From assembly GCA_902771785.1 (NCBI GenBank), contig CACXYH010000016.1, forward strand, positions 1 to 38,531: a stretch of DNA of 38,531 nucleotides, given 5' to 3'. Position 1 is the first letter of the stretch; each line of letters begins with the position of its first letter. This document shows, in pieces, positions 1 to 8,562 of the stretch. A program made the translations under genes and the position numbers. The notes under the pieces are model-generated. The model did not search any database. It was given only the letters and a program-made list of their open reading frames with translations, and was not told the origin of the DNA. The stretch is from an uncultured Prevotellaceae bacterium. Its GTDB lineage: Bacteria > Bacteroidota > Bacteroidia > Bacteroidales > Bacteroidaceae.

Positions 1-1
1 G

Positions 2-1591
2 CTGGTGGTGATAGACGAGGCCCACCACGCGCTGGCAAAGACCTACCGGATGCTGTGGGAACGCTGGCCGAAGGCGAAGTTCCTTGGGCTGACGGCGACC
101 CCCTGCCGACTGGGCGGCGACGGCTTCACGGACCTGTTCGACGTGCTGCTGCAGTCTTGGCCGATACAGGAGTTCATCGATAAGGGCTGGCTGAGCGACT
201 TCGAGTATGTGTCGGCACGCCCTGACAGCCGGATGGTGCGGCAGGTGCGGCTGCTGAAGAAGCGCTCGGCGGGCGACTATCAGGAGACGGAGATGGCGAC
301 GGTGCTGGACGTTCCGGAGAGCATCGTGCATCTTTACGAGACCTACCGGCAGTTTGCTTTGGGGAAGAAGGGCATCGTGTATGCCATCAACCGGCGGCAT
401 GCCGAGCACATCGCGAAGTACTACCGGGAGCAGGGAGTAAGCTGTGCGGTGATAGACTCGAAGACGCCTGCGAAGGAGCGGGAGCGGCTGGTGGAGGCAT
501 ACAGAGGCCAGGACGAGGAAACGAAGATAGACGTGCTGGTGAATGTAGACATCTTCGGCGAGGGTTTTGACGTGCCGGAGGTGGAGTTCATCCAGCTGGC
601 TCGGCCCACGCTGTCGCTGTCGAAATACCTGCAGCAGGTGGGACGCGGAATGCGTGTGAGCAAAGGGAAACCGCACGTGACGATACTCGACCAGGTGGGA
701 CTCTACCAGACGTTCGGCCTGCCAACGGACAGCAGAGACTGGGAACGGATGTTCCTGGGAAAGGCTACGGGAAAGGGAGAGACGGACGTGGTGCGCGGCC
801 TGGTGGTGCAGGACGAGGATGACGACCGGACGCTGGCGAATCTGGAGATGGTGCGCATCAAACGGCGAGGCGAGCGGCACACGGGCCTGGAAATCTTCAT
901 GCAGAACGGAAGATACGGCGTGATGAGAAACGGCAGGGTGACTTGTCCGGCTCGCTTCCGGCGGATAGAGCGCCTGGAGAAGAGCACGGGCTTCTTCGCA
1001 CTCGGAATATACAGGAGCAGTAGTGCGCAGGATGCCGGGCGAATGGTGGACGTGACCACCGTGATAGACAAGAAAGGACAGGACCTGAACATTATGCTCT
1101 ATGGCAACGTGATGTGGAGTGGCGAATATTTCTTCGGCATGATTGACATGGCAGACTACCAGGTGTGCAGCGGATGTTGGGACCCGGTGGGCAATTCGTA
1201 CTATGAGTCGCCTCCCGACTTCCAGCGGATTGCTGGGGTAGAGGTTGGTATGTCGCACGAGCATGGAAGCAAGGATGCCAGTTGCTGGAAGCTGCGCTGC
1301 TCGACGGGCAGCGTCAGTCCGCGCTTCAATGAGTGGGAGATGTTCTATAACCACGACGTGATCATAGCGCGCGACTATTTGGTGGTGAAGAAAGACCATA
1401 ACCATGCTTACAGGATTTGCGGCTATCTCGACGACAGCGTGCTGGTGAGAAGTGAGCAGGAACTGGGCTATCAGCAGATATACCTGAACGGGAAGAAAGG
1501 TACGTGCTATCCGCGCATTCCCCAAGGGACATCGCGGGTGCTGAACGCAAGGCGACTGGGACTGAAACGACCGGCCTTCAGCCGAGCGTGA
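2..1591 (+). CDS. DEAD/DEAH-box helicase, 5'-truncated by the window edge
   Basis: This is an SF2 ATP-dependent nucleic-acid helicase whose N-terminus (motif I/Walker A) lies outside the window. The frame is open from the first complete codon. Visible motifs are VVIDEAHH (motif II) at the very start, GLTATP (motif III) near residue 29, VNVDIFGEGFDVPEV (motif V) near 178-192 and QQVGRGMR (motif VI) near 210. After the helicase core come about 280 residues without a familiar enzyme domain. One stretch (NGRYGVMRNGRV, near residue 303) resembles degenerate WG/KWG beta-repeats. The substrate (DNA or RNA) cannot be told. No defence or restriction partner is visible downstream; the upstream side is not seen. 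A hairpin at 1612-1649 closes the transcript. Confidence 0.85.
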   Translation: MVVIDEAHHALAKTYRMLWERWPKAKFLGLTATPCRLGGDGFTDLFDVLLQSWPIQEFIDKGWLSDFEYVSARPDSRMVRQVRLLKKRSAGDYQETEMATVLDVPESIVHLYETYRQFALGKKGIVYAINRRHAEHIAKYYREQGVSCAVIDSKTPAKERERLVEAYRGQDEETKIDVLVNVDIFGEGFDVPEVEFIQLARPTLSLSKYLQQVGRGMRVSKGKPHVTILDQVGLYQTFGLPTDSRDWERMFLGKATGKGETDVVRGLVVQDEDDDRTLANLEMVRIKRRGERHTGLEIFMQNGRYGVMRNGRVTCPARFRRIERLEKSTGFFALGIYRSSSAQDAGRMVDVTTVIDKKGQDLNIMLYGNVMWSGEYFFGMIDMADYQVCSGCWDPVGNSYYESPPDFQRIAGVEVGMSHEHGSKDASCWKLRCSTGSVSPRFNEWEMFYNHDVIIARDYLVVKKDHNHAYRICGYLDDSVLVRSEQELGYQQIYLNGKKGTCYPRIPQGTSRVLNARRLGLKRPAFSRA

Positions 1592-1611
1592 GCATGGCCA
1601 ACGACAAAAAG

Positions 1612-1649
1612 CGAGAACCGGAATTGCAAGGGTGCAGTTCCGGTTCTCG
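1612..1649 (+). terminator. Terminator-like hairpin after the helicase gene
   Basis: A 12-bp perfect stem (1612-1623 with 1638-1649, arm CGAGAACCGGAA) and a 14-nt loop lie about 20 nt after the helicase stop. There is no long T-run after it, so it is either a non-canonical terminator or an mRNA 3'-end protector. Confidence 0.6.
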
Positions 1650-1750
1650 TCGTTATTGGAGGTCGCGGCTTTCTGCTGCATAGGCTGCCTAATGCAGACG
1701 AAAACCTATTTTTTCTTTGCTTTTCCTTTCACTATCTCAGATTTATATCG

Positions 1751-1758
1751 TATCTTTG
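1751..1758 (+). promoter_or_regulatory. Bacteroidota -7 box (TATCTTTG) for yfhO
   Basis: TATCTTTG matches the TAnnTTTG -7 consensus and sits 28 nt before the ATG at 1786. A weak TTTC lies 20 bp upstream at 1727-1730 in the -33 position. The in-frame ATG-like codons upstream of 1786 fall in or before this promoter, so the later start is preferred. Confidence 0.6.
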
Positions 1759-1785
1759 CACCCAAAATATAAACACTTGCAAGTT

Positions 1786-4335
1786 ATGAACACATTGAAA
1801 CGATGCCTGCCAGACGTGGTGGCAGTGCTGCTTTTTGTTATTTTGTCGTTTGCCTATTTCTTCCCTGCCGACTTCGAGGGACGCATTCTCTATCGGCACG
1901 ACTCTTCGGCCGGCGTGGGAGCAGGGCAGGAAATCCTTGACTATATGGACCGTCACGATGGTGAGCGGCCGCGATGGACCAACTCGCTCTTCTCGGGTAT
2001 GCCTACCTACCAGCTGACGCCTACTTACGATACGACCAAAGCGCTTGGGAAGGTGGAGAATGCCTACCACCTATGGCTGCCGGAGAACGTGTGGCTGCTG
2101 TTCGTCTATCTGCTGGGCTTCTATATCCTGCTGCGTGCCTTCGACTTCCGTCAGCATCTGGCGGCGCTGGGCTCTGTGATATGGGCCTTCAGCACCTACT
2201 TCCTCATCATCATTGCAGCGGGACATATCTGGAAGGTGATTGCCTTGGCCTATCTGCCGCCACTCATTGCGGGCGTGGTGCTGGCATATCGGGGGAAATA
2301 CATGAAAGGTCTTTTCGTGACAGCCCTCTTCGCAGCGCTCGAAGTGAGTGCCAACCATGTGCAGATGACCTACTACTATCTGTTCATTATCTTCTTCATG
2401 GCGCTGGCTTGGCTGGCAGATGCCATCCGCAAAAAGCAGCTGGCCCACTGGCTGAAGGCGACGGGCGTATGCATCGTCGGCGGATTGATAGGTCTGCTGG
2501 TCAACCTGTCGAACCTCTACCACACGTGGGAGTACTCGAAAGAGTCGATGCGCGGCAAGAGCGAACTGGTGAAGGAGCAGTCGGAGAACCAGACTTCGAG
2601 CGGACTTGACCGCGACTACATCACGGGCTATAGCTACGGCATCGGGGAAACCTGGTCGTTGCTGGTGCCCAACGTGAAGGGCGGGGCTTCTGACCGCGTG
2701 CTTGGCGCTACCTCGGTAGGGCAGAAGGAGGGCAACAGCCACTTCCTCAATGCCAACGGACAGCAGATTCCTTATTCTTACATCTACAACCAGATGCCGC
2801 AGTACTGGAACGAGTCGACGCTCGACCGCCAGCAGCCTGGCACGAGCGGCCCCGTCTATGTGGGCGCTTTCGTGCTGATGCTCTTCATTCTGGGACTGTT
2901 CATTGTGCGCTCGCCGCTGAAGTGGGCGCTGCTGGCGGCCACCGTACTCAGCATTCTGCTGGCCTGGGGGCAGAACCTGATGTGGTTCTCGAATATCTTC
3001 ATCGACTACGTGCCGATGTATGCCAAGTTCCGCACGGTGGAGTCAATCCTCGTCATTGCTGAGTTCTGCATTCCGTTGCTGGCCATGCTGACGCTGAAGC
3101 AGATTGTAGAAGAGCCTCAGGTGCTGACGCAGAAAATCAAGTATGTGTATGCCAGCTTTGCCGTGACGGGCGGCGTGTGTCTGCTTTTCGCGCTGATGCC
3201 TTCGGTGTTCTTCAACTTTACGACGAGCACGGAGATGAACCAGTTCAACGAGATGATGGGCAGCCAGGCAGGGGCTTTCATGCAGAACCTGCAGGATGTT
3301 CGCAAGTCGATCTTCACTGCCGACTGCTGGCGCTCGTTCATCATCATTGTCGTGGGCACGCTGCTGTTGCTTTTCTACAAGGCGCGCAAGCTGCAGGCTC
3401 CCTATCTCGTGGCTGCTTTGTTCGTGCTCTGTCTGGTAGACCTGTGGCAGGTGAACAAACGCTACCTGAATGACGAGATGTTCGTGCCGAAGTCGGAGCG
3501 CGAGACTGCTCAGCCGCAGACGCTTGCCGACCAGCAGATATTGCAGGACAAGGCGCTCGACTACCGTGTGCTCAATGTGTCGGAGGGCCTCGGCATGGTG
3601 TTCAATGACAATAGCACTTCCTATTACCATAAGTCCATAGGCGGTTATCATGCAGCTAAGCTGCGCCGCTATCAGGAGCTGATTGATGCTTACCTGATGC
3701 GCGAGGCGGCTACGGTGGAGCAGGCCGTGCCCAAACTGGGCTACGACCTCTCGGTTTATCCTACAGACAGCCTGATACCCGTGCTGAACATGCTCAACAC
3801 GAAGTATGTCATCGTGCGCGGACAGAACCAGCAGCCGATGGCTGTGCAGAATCCTGGTGCCTTTGGCAACGCCTGGTTCGTGGACCATGTGAAGTTTGTG
3901 AAGAATGCCAACGAAGAGATTGATGCCATAGGCCGTCTGTCGCTGCGCCATGAGGCTGTTGCCGACGAGAAATTCAGCAGTGTGCTGGGCGAAAGCGTTG
4001 AGCAGGACTCTACCAGCACGGCCGTCATCACCAGCTATGATGCCAACCTGCTGACCTACGACGTGAAGAGCGCGAAGGGCGGTGTGCTCGTGTTCTCGGA
4101 AATCTACTATCCTGGATGGACGGCTACCGTCGACGGTAAACCGGCAGAGCTGGGTCGCGTCAACTATGTTTTGCGTGCCCTGAAGGTGGAGCCGGGTCAG
4201 CACAAGGTGGAGTTGGCTTTCTTCCCCAAATCAGTGAAGACTACCGAAACGATTGCATGGACGGCGCTCGGTGTGCTGTTGCTGCTGTTGGTTGCCGTCG
4301 TCGCTTTCGAGGTGGTGCGCCGCAAACGGCAGTAG
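1786..4335 (+). CDS. YfhO family integral membrane protein
   Basis: An 849-residue polytopic inner-membrane protein of the YfhO family (GT-C-like fold, linked in other bacteria to glycosylation of cell-surface polymers). The N-terminus has a membrane segment followed by an extracytoplasmic loop (FPADFEGRILYRHDSS), then many hydrophobic segments to about residue 570, a soluble stretch, a typical YfhO tail (YYPGWTATVDGKPAELGRVN) and a last membrane helix with a basic end (RRKRQ). The start at 1786 is chosen because the promoter at 1751-1758 lies inside the longer reading frame. fkp follows after 37 bp, so the two are probably cotranscribed, which suggests a role in surface glycan assembly. Substrate and donor cannot be deduced. 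Confidence 0.85.
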   Translation: MNTLKRCLPDVVAVLLFVILSFAYFFPADFEGRILYRHDSSAGVGAGQEILDYMDRHDGERPRWTNSLFSGMPTYQLTPTYDTTKALGKVENAYHLWLPENVWLLFVYLLGFYILLRAFDFRQHLAALGSVIWAFSTYFLIIIAAGHIWKVIALAYLPPLIAGVVLAYRGKYMKGLFVTALFAALEVSANHVQMTYYYLFIIFFMALAWLADAIRKKQLAHWLKATGVCIVGGLIGLLVNLSNLYHTWEYSKESMRGKSELVKEQSENQTSSGLDRDYITGYSYGIGETWSLLVPNVKGGASDRVLGATSVGQKEGNSHFLNANGQQIPYSYIYNQMPQYWNESTLDRQQPGTSGPVYVGAFVLMLFILGLFIVRSPLKWALLAATVLSILLAWGQNLMWFSNIFIDYVPMYAKFRTVESILVIAEFCIPLLAMLTLKQIVEEPQVLTQKIKYVYASFAVTGGVCLLFALMPSVFFNFTTSTEMNQFNEMMGSQAGAFMQNLQDVRKSIFTADCWRSFIIIVVGTLLLLFYKARKLQAPYLVAALFVLCLVDLWQVNKRYLNDEMFVPKSERETAQPQTLADQQILQDKALDYRVLNVSEGLGMVFNDNSTSYYHKSIGGYHAAKLRRYQELIDAYLMREAATVEQAVPKLGYDLSVYPTDSLIPVLNMLNTKYVIVRGQNQQPMAVQNPGAFGNAWFVDHVKFVKNANEEIDAIGRLSLRHEAVADEKFSSVLGESVEQDSTSTAVITSYDANLLTYDVKSAKGGVLVFSEIYYPGWTATVDGKPAELGRVNYVLRALKVEPGQHKVELAFFPKSVKTTETIAWTALGVLLLLLVAVVAFEVVRRKRQ

Positions 4336-4372
4336 CCACAATCCCCAAAAACGATTGCTAACGATAGATGTC

Positions 4373-7069
4373 ATGAAGAAACTATTGTCTTTGCCTCCCA
4401 ATCTGGTCAGGAAAAGTGCCAACGGGGGATGCGTGTTTCACGAGATAACGGAACTGCCGACAAGTGAGTATTTCTGTACTTGCGACCCGGAGGGACAGCG
4501 TATAGGAAGTGGAGGCGGCACAACGTGGCTGCTGCAGGAGGCCTACGGCGAGTGCGGAGCCTCGTGCTCCTTTGCCGACTGGCTGGCCGCTGAGAAGCGC
4601 ATCCTGCTACATGCAGGCGGACAGAGCCGGCGGTTGCCTTCCTACGCGCCGTCGGGCAAGATTCTGACACCTATCCCCGTGTTCCGTTGGGAGCGCGGAC
4701 AGCGCCTGTCGCAAGACCTGCTGTCGTTGCAGCTGCCACTCTACGAGCGCATCATGCAGGTTGCCCCCGACAGTCTTCACACGATGATCGTCAGCGGCGA
4801 TGTGCTGGTAAGGGCCACGCAACCATTAGGGCCTATTCCTGAAGCTGATGTGGTGTGCTACGGCTTGTGGCTCGATGCTTCAATAGCCAAAGACCACGGG
4901 GTGTTCGTGAGCGACCGCCGTTCGCCACAGGTGCTGAAGCAGATGCTGCAGAAGCCCAGCGTGGAGCAACTGGCAGAACTGCAGAAGCAACACTATTATC
5001 TTACCGACATTGGCGTGTGGCTGCTGAGCGACCGGGCCGTAAGCCTGCTGATGAAGCGAAGCACTGAAGGAGGTAAACTGAAGAACTACGACCTCTATAG
5101 CGAGTTTGGCTGCACGCTGGGCACGAATCCGGTGATTGACGACCCGGAACTGCGAACACTTTCCGTTGCTATCCTGCCGTTGCCGGGCGGCGAGTTCTAC
5201 CATTTCGGCACTTCGCGCGAAATGATTTCGTCGACCCTTGCCGTTCAGAACTTGGTGAACGACCAGCGCGAAATCATGCATCACGACCGCAAACCGCATC
5301 CCAGCATTTTCGTACAGAATGCTGTAACCAAATACCAGTTTACTTCTGCTAACACGAACGTGTGGGTTGAGAATAGCTATATTGGCCCGCACTGGAGCTT
5401 GTCGCGCGATCATATCGTGACGGGAGTACCCCAGAACGACTGGCAACTGACGCTGCAACCCGGGCAGTGTGTCGATATCGTTCCCATCGGCGACAGCCAA
5501 TATGCCGTGCGCCTCTACCATATCGACGACCGTTTCGCCGGCGAAGAGCAGCAGCGCAAGCAGTTCCCGGTGCTCGAGCTCAGCGAGATGGAGGCTTATC
5601 TCATGAACCGCCATCTGCCCGACGCCTGCAGGCTGCTCAGTGCAGAGGAAATTTCGAGCGAAGCACGACTCGACCGTCTGTTTGAACAGCGTCGACAGTT
5701 CCGCAACGAGAACTTCCCGGCGCTGGCCCGCAACTGGGAGCACAGCGTGTTCTATCAGCTCGACCTCGACGATGCGGCTGAACAGTTCCGCCGCTTCAGC
5801 ATTCCCATGCCCGAAGCGCTACTCGACGACGCCCCACTCATGACGCGCATTCACGATGCGATGTTCCGTGGCGACAGCAACAAAGCCTTCGGCCTGTTGC
5901 GCGACGGACTCACCGAGATGGCGTTGGCAGACAAACAGTCTCCCCGACTATCAGCCTATCAGGACCAAATCGTGTGGGCTCGCTCGCCGGTGCGCATCGA
6001 TCTGGCTGGCGGATGGACCGACACCCCGCCTTATTGCCTGCTTGAAGGAGGCAGCGTGGTGAACATTGCCATCGAACTGAACGGGCAGCCGCCGCTGCAG
6101 GCATACGTAAAGCCCTGTCGTGAGCCGCACATCATATTGCGCAGCATCGACTTGGGGGCATCGGAGGTGATTGAGACCTATGATGAACTGGCACAATATA
6201 ACAAGGTGGGTTCGCCTTTCAGCATTCCCAAGGCCGCACTTGCGCTGGCCGGTTTCCTGCCGGAGTTCTCGGCAGAGCAGTATCCGTCGCTGCGCTCACA
6301 GTTGGAAGCCTTCGGCTGTGGCATCGAAATGACCATGCTCTCGGCGATTCCCGCAGGCAGCGGACTGGGTACGAGCAGCATTCTGGCCTCTACGGTGCTG
6401 GGGGCCGTCAGCGATTTCTGCTCGCTGGCATGGGACAAGAACGAGATAGGCAAGCGTACGCTGGTGCTCGAGCAGCTGCTCACCACCGGCGGCGGATGGC
6501 AAGACCAGTTTGGCGGCGTGCTTAGCGGGGCAAAGCTGCTCCAGACGGAGCGCGGCTTTGCGCAGAACCCCATCGTGCGCTGGTTGCCGGGCGATCTCTA
6601 TACGCAATCGGAATATCGGCAGTGCCACCTATTATATTATACAGGCATCACTCGGACGGCCAAGCATATCCTGGCCGAAATCGTGCGACGCATGTTCCTC
6701 AACAATCGCGACGAGTTGCAGATTCTGCGCCAGATGAAGGAGCATGCCATGAACATGTATGAGGCCATTCAGCGACAGGACTTCCAGCTCATGGGTCGCC
6801 TGGTGGGCACCACGTGGCAGCAGAACCAGCTCATCGACAGTGGCACTAATCCGGCGTCTGTGCGCCAGCTTACGGACTTGGTCGACGACCTTTGCCTGGG
6901 CTATAAGTTGCCTGGTGCTGGCGGTGGCGGCTATCTCTACATGGTGGCCAAGGACCCCGAAGCTGCTGTCCGCATCAAGCAGACGCTGAACGCACAGCGC
7001 CAGCATGCCAATGCCCGCTTTGTGGATATGACCTTGTCGGAGAAAGGACTGCAAATCAGCAGAAGCTGA
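4373..7069 (+). CDS. fkp: Bifunctional fucokinase / L-fucose-1-phosphate guanylyltransferase
   Basis: Fkp converts free L-fucose to fucose-1-phosphate and then GDP-fucose (salvage pathway), feeding fucosylation of capsule and glycoproteins in Bacteroidota. The N-terminal half carries the pyrophosphorylase signature GGQSRRLPSYAPSGK at about residues 82-96. The C-terminal half is a GHMP kinase: RSPVRIDLAGGWTDTPP near 537, the ATP loop PAGSGLGTSS near 660 and GAGGGGYLYM near 849. At 898 residues it is somewhat shorter than the roughly 950-residue Bacteroides fragilis protein; from memory the difference lies in the linker between the two domains. The start MKKLLSLPPNL matches the family N-terminus; an in-frame extension would overlap yfhO and is rejected. 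It lies between yfhO and a GSCFA gene in a tight plus-strand run. Confidence 0.95.
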   Translation: MKKLLSLPPNLVRKSANGGCVFHEITELPTSEYFCTCDPEGQRIGSGGGTTWLLQEAYGECGASCSFADWLAAEKRILLHAGGQSRRLPSYAPSGKILTPIPVFRWERGQRLSQDLLSLQLPLYERIMQVAPDSLHTMIVSGDVLVRATQPLGPIPEADVVCYGLWLDASIAKDHGVFVSDRRSPQVLKQMLQKPSVEQLAELQKQHYYLTDIGVWLLSDRAVSLLMKRSTEGGKLKNYDLYSEFGCTLGTNPVIDDPELRTLSVAILPLPGGEFYHFGTSREMISSTLAVQNLVNDQREIMHHDRKPHPSIFVQNAVTKYQFTSANTNVWVENSYIGPHWSLSRDHIVTGVPQNDWQLTLQPGQCVDIVPIGDSQYAVRLYHIDDRFAGEEQQRKQFPVLELSEMEAYLMNRHLPDACRLLSAEEISSEARLDRLFEQRRQFRNENFPALARNWEHSVFYQLDLDDAAEQFRRFSIPMPEALLDDAPLMTRIHDAMFRGDSNKAFGLLRDGLTEMALADKQSPRLSAYQDQIVWARSPVRIDLAGGWTDTPPYCLLEGGSVVNIAIELNGQPPLQAYVKPCREPHIILRSIDLGASEVIETYDELAQYNKVGSPFSIPKAALALAGFLPEFSAEQYPSLRSQLEAFGCGIEMTMLSAIPAGSGLGTSSILASTVLGAVSDFCSLAWDKNEIGKRTLVLEQLLTTGGGWQDQFGGVLSGAKLLQTERGFAQNPIVRWLPGDLYTQSEYRQCHLLYYTGITRTAKHILAEIVRRMFLNNRDELQILRQMKEHAMNMYEAIQRQDFQLMGRLVGTTWQQNQLIDSGTNPASVRQLTDLVDDLCLGYKLPGAGGGGYLYMVAKDPEAAVRIKQTLNAQRQHANARFVDMTLSEKGLQISRS

Positions 7070-7093
7070 TGGGCGCGTTTAGGGTGATGAGTG

Positions 7094-7915
7094 ATGATGG
7101 AGTTCAGAACCATAGTCGACATTCCGAAGCCGCGTTTTCTGATTGAACCGCTGGAACGGATGCTGTTCGTAGGCTCTTGCTTTGCCGACAGCATCGGTCA
7201 GCGCTTTGTCGAAGAGAAGTTTCAGGCGGTAGTCAACCCCTATGGCACGATGTATAATCCCGTCAGCGTGCTGCATACCATCGAGCGGCTGCTGCCAACG
7301 CTGACTGATGACGAGCTTCCGCGAGTGGTGTTCGTCACGCTGGGCACTAACCACGTCTATCGGTTGAAGGCTACGGGCGAGATTGTTGACAACTGCCAGA
7401 AGCGTCCGCAGCGACTTTTCGATGAAGAGCAGCTGACGGTCAGCGAGTGTGCCGGCTATCTGCTGCAGGCAGTCGACCTGTTGCGTAGCCGTCGTCCTGA
7501 TGTGCAGGTCGTGTTTACCGTCAGTCCTATTCGCTATCGCAAGTATGGCTACCACGAAAGCCAGCTCTCCAAGGCTACACTCCTGCTGGCCGTCGACCAG
7601 CTCCTGACGTGCCATGCCGAAAGCCCTGCTACTTACTTCCCCGCCTATGAGATTGTGCTCGACGAACTGCGCGACTATCGGTTCTATCAGGAAGATATGC
7701 TGCACCCGTCGTCGCAGGCTGTGGAGTATATCTGGCAGCAGCTGGTGGCTAACTACTTCAGTCCTGCTGCACGACAGTTCCTCGACGACTGGCGCCCCAT
7801 CAAGCAGGCCCTGCAGCATCGGCCATTCCATCCTGACAGCGACGAATATCAGCAGTTCCTGACTCAGGCGAAAGCCGATGAGGCTGCCCTGATGCAGCGC
7901 TACGCTAAATGTTGA
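7094..7915 (+). CDS. GSCFA domain protein
   Basis: A 273-residue soluble protein of the GSCFA family (named from the conserved Gly-Ser-Cys-Phe-Ala motif), related to SGNH/GDSL hydrolases. GSCFADSIG is at residues 27-35, followed by NPYGTMYNP and a late DMLHPSSQAVEYIW segment that supplies the D-x-x-H type C-terminal block. The substrate is unknown; the family often sits near polysaccharide genes, and here it follows fkp after 24 bp. GTG at 7091 and ATG at 7097 are alternative starts. The 3' end overlaps the convergent Lrp gene by 11 bp, with no terminator between them. Confidence 0.85.
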   Translation: MMEFRTIVDIPKPRFLIEPLERMLFVGSCFADSIGQRFVEEKFQAVVNPYGTMYNPVSVLHTIERLLPTLTDDELPRVVFVTLGTNHVYRLKATGEIVDNCQKRPQRLFDEEQLTVSECAGYLLQAVDLLRSRRPDVQVVFTVSPIRYRKYGYHESQLSKATLLLAVDQLLTCHAESPATYFPAYEIVLDELRDYRFYQEDMLHPSSQAVEYIWQQLVANYFSPAARQFLDDWRPIKQALQHRPFHPDSDEYQQFLTQAKADEAALMQRYAKC

Positions 7916-8369
7916 TGCCGTAGCTCTGCTTCACCTCGCTCATGGCGAAGGTGCTTTCGATGGAGGCCAGACTCTCAATCTCGCCCAGCTTGTTCAGCAC
8001 AAACTCCTGATACTGCTTCATGTCGCGTGCGCGTACCATTAACAGATAGTCGTAGGCACCAGAGGTGTTGTAGCACTCGGTCACCTCTGGGATGCGCGTG
8101 ATGCGGCGCGTGAAGGCGTCGGCAATCTCGTGATTGATTTGTTTCAGCTTCACCTTGCAGAACACCAGCAGGCCCTGGTTCAGCTTCTCGGGGTCGAGCA
8201 CGGCTACATACTTCTTGATGTAGCCCTTCTTCTCTAGTCTTTTTTGTCGTTCGAACACTGGGGTAGGGGTCAGATGCACGGCATCGGCCAGCTCCTTAGT
8301 GGTGAGTTTCGCGTTTTTTTGCAGCGTTTTCAGTATCTGCAAGTCAATGTCGTCTAATGTCTCTGCCAT
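7905..8369 (-). CDS. Lrp/AsnC family transcriptional regulator
   Basis: A 154-residue feast/famine regulator. Residues about 5-60 form the winged helix-turn-helix (DDIDLQILKTLQKNAKLTTKEL then TPVFERQKRLEKKGYI). Residues about 65-150 form the RAM effector domain (VTECYNTSGAYDYLLMVRARD) that binds an amino acid and drives oligomerisation. It is transcribed divergently from metY with closely abutting promoters, so autoregulation and control of sulfur amino-acid synthesis are plausible. This is inference from position. The ligand cannot be deduced. The gene converges on the GSCFA gene with an 11-bp overlap. Confidence 0.93.
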   Translation of the reverse strand: MAETLDDIDLQILKTLQKNAKLTTKELADAVHLTPTPVFERQKRLEKKGYIKKYVAVLDPEKLNQGLLVFCKVKLKQINHEIADAFTRRITRIPEVTECYNTSGAYDYLLMVRARDMKQYQEFVLNKLGEIESLASIESTFAMSEVKQSYGINI

Positions 8370-8439
8370 GTTTTTAGAAAATTATTCTGCATTCGTTCCC
8401 TTTGCAGTCTTTGTTTAGATGATTTGTCTGTTTGTGCTG

Positions 8440-8470
8440 CAAAATTAGCGATATTTTCTGAATTGAACAA
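8440..8470 (-). promoter_or_regulatory. Promoter of the Lrp/AsnC gene
   Basis: On the minus strand, TAATTTTG (8447-8440) is a -7 box, and TTG (8470-8468) lies 20 bp upstream in the -33 position. It leaves a leader of roughly 65 nt. Confidence 0.6.
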
Positions 8471-8490
8471 GAATTTTGGTGGATATTTCT
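8450..8490. promoter_or_regulatory. Candidate operator between lrp-like gene and metY
   Basis: GATATTTTCT at 8450-8459 and GATATTTCT at 8482-8490 are direct repeats 32 bp apart (about three helical turns). They bracket the two nearly adjacent -33 elements of the divergent promoters. They are candidate contact sites for the Lrp-type regulator; binding is inferred only. Confidence 0.35.
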
Positions 8491-8506
8491 AAAGTTCGTA
8501 ACTTTG
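8475..8506 (+). promoter_or_regulatory. metY promoter (TTTG-N20-TAACTTTG)
   Basis: A consensus Bacteroidota promoter: TTTG at 8475-8478 and TAACTTTG at 8499-8506 with a 20-bp spacer, about 56 nt before the metY ATG. Its -33 box lies only 4 bp from that of the divergent regulator promoter. Confidence 0.75.
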
Positions 8507-8562
8507 CACCGTCAAACAGAACAAAACAACAACAAATAAAAAAATAAAGAAAGGACAAGATT

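Noticed and set aside
3043-4203. Minus-strand open frame of 386 codons opposite yfhO
   Set aside because: His/Gln-rich translation typical of antisense frames; yfhO has clear family features.
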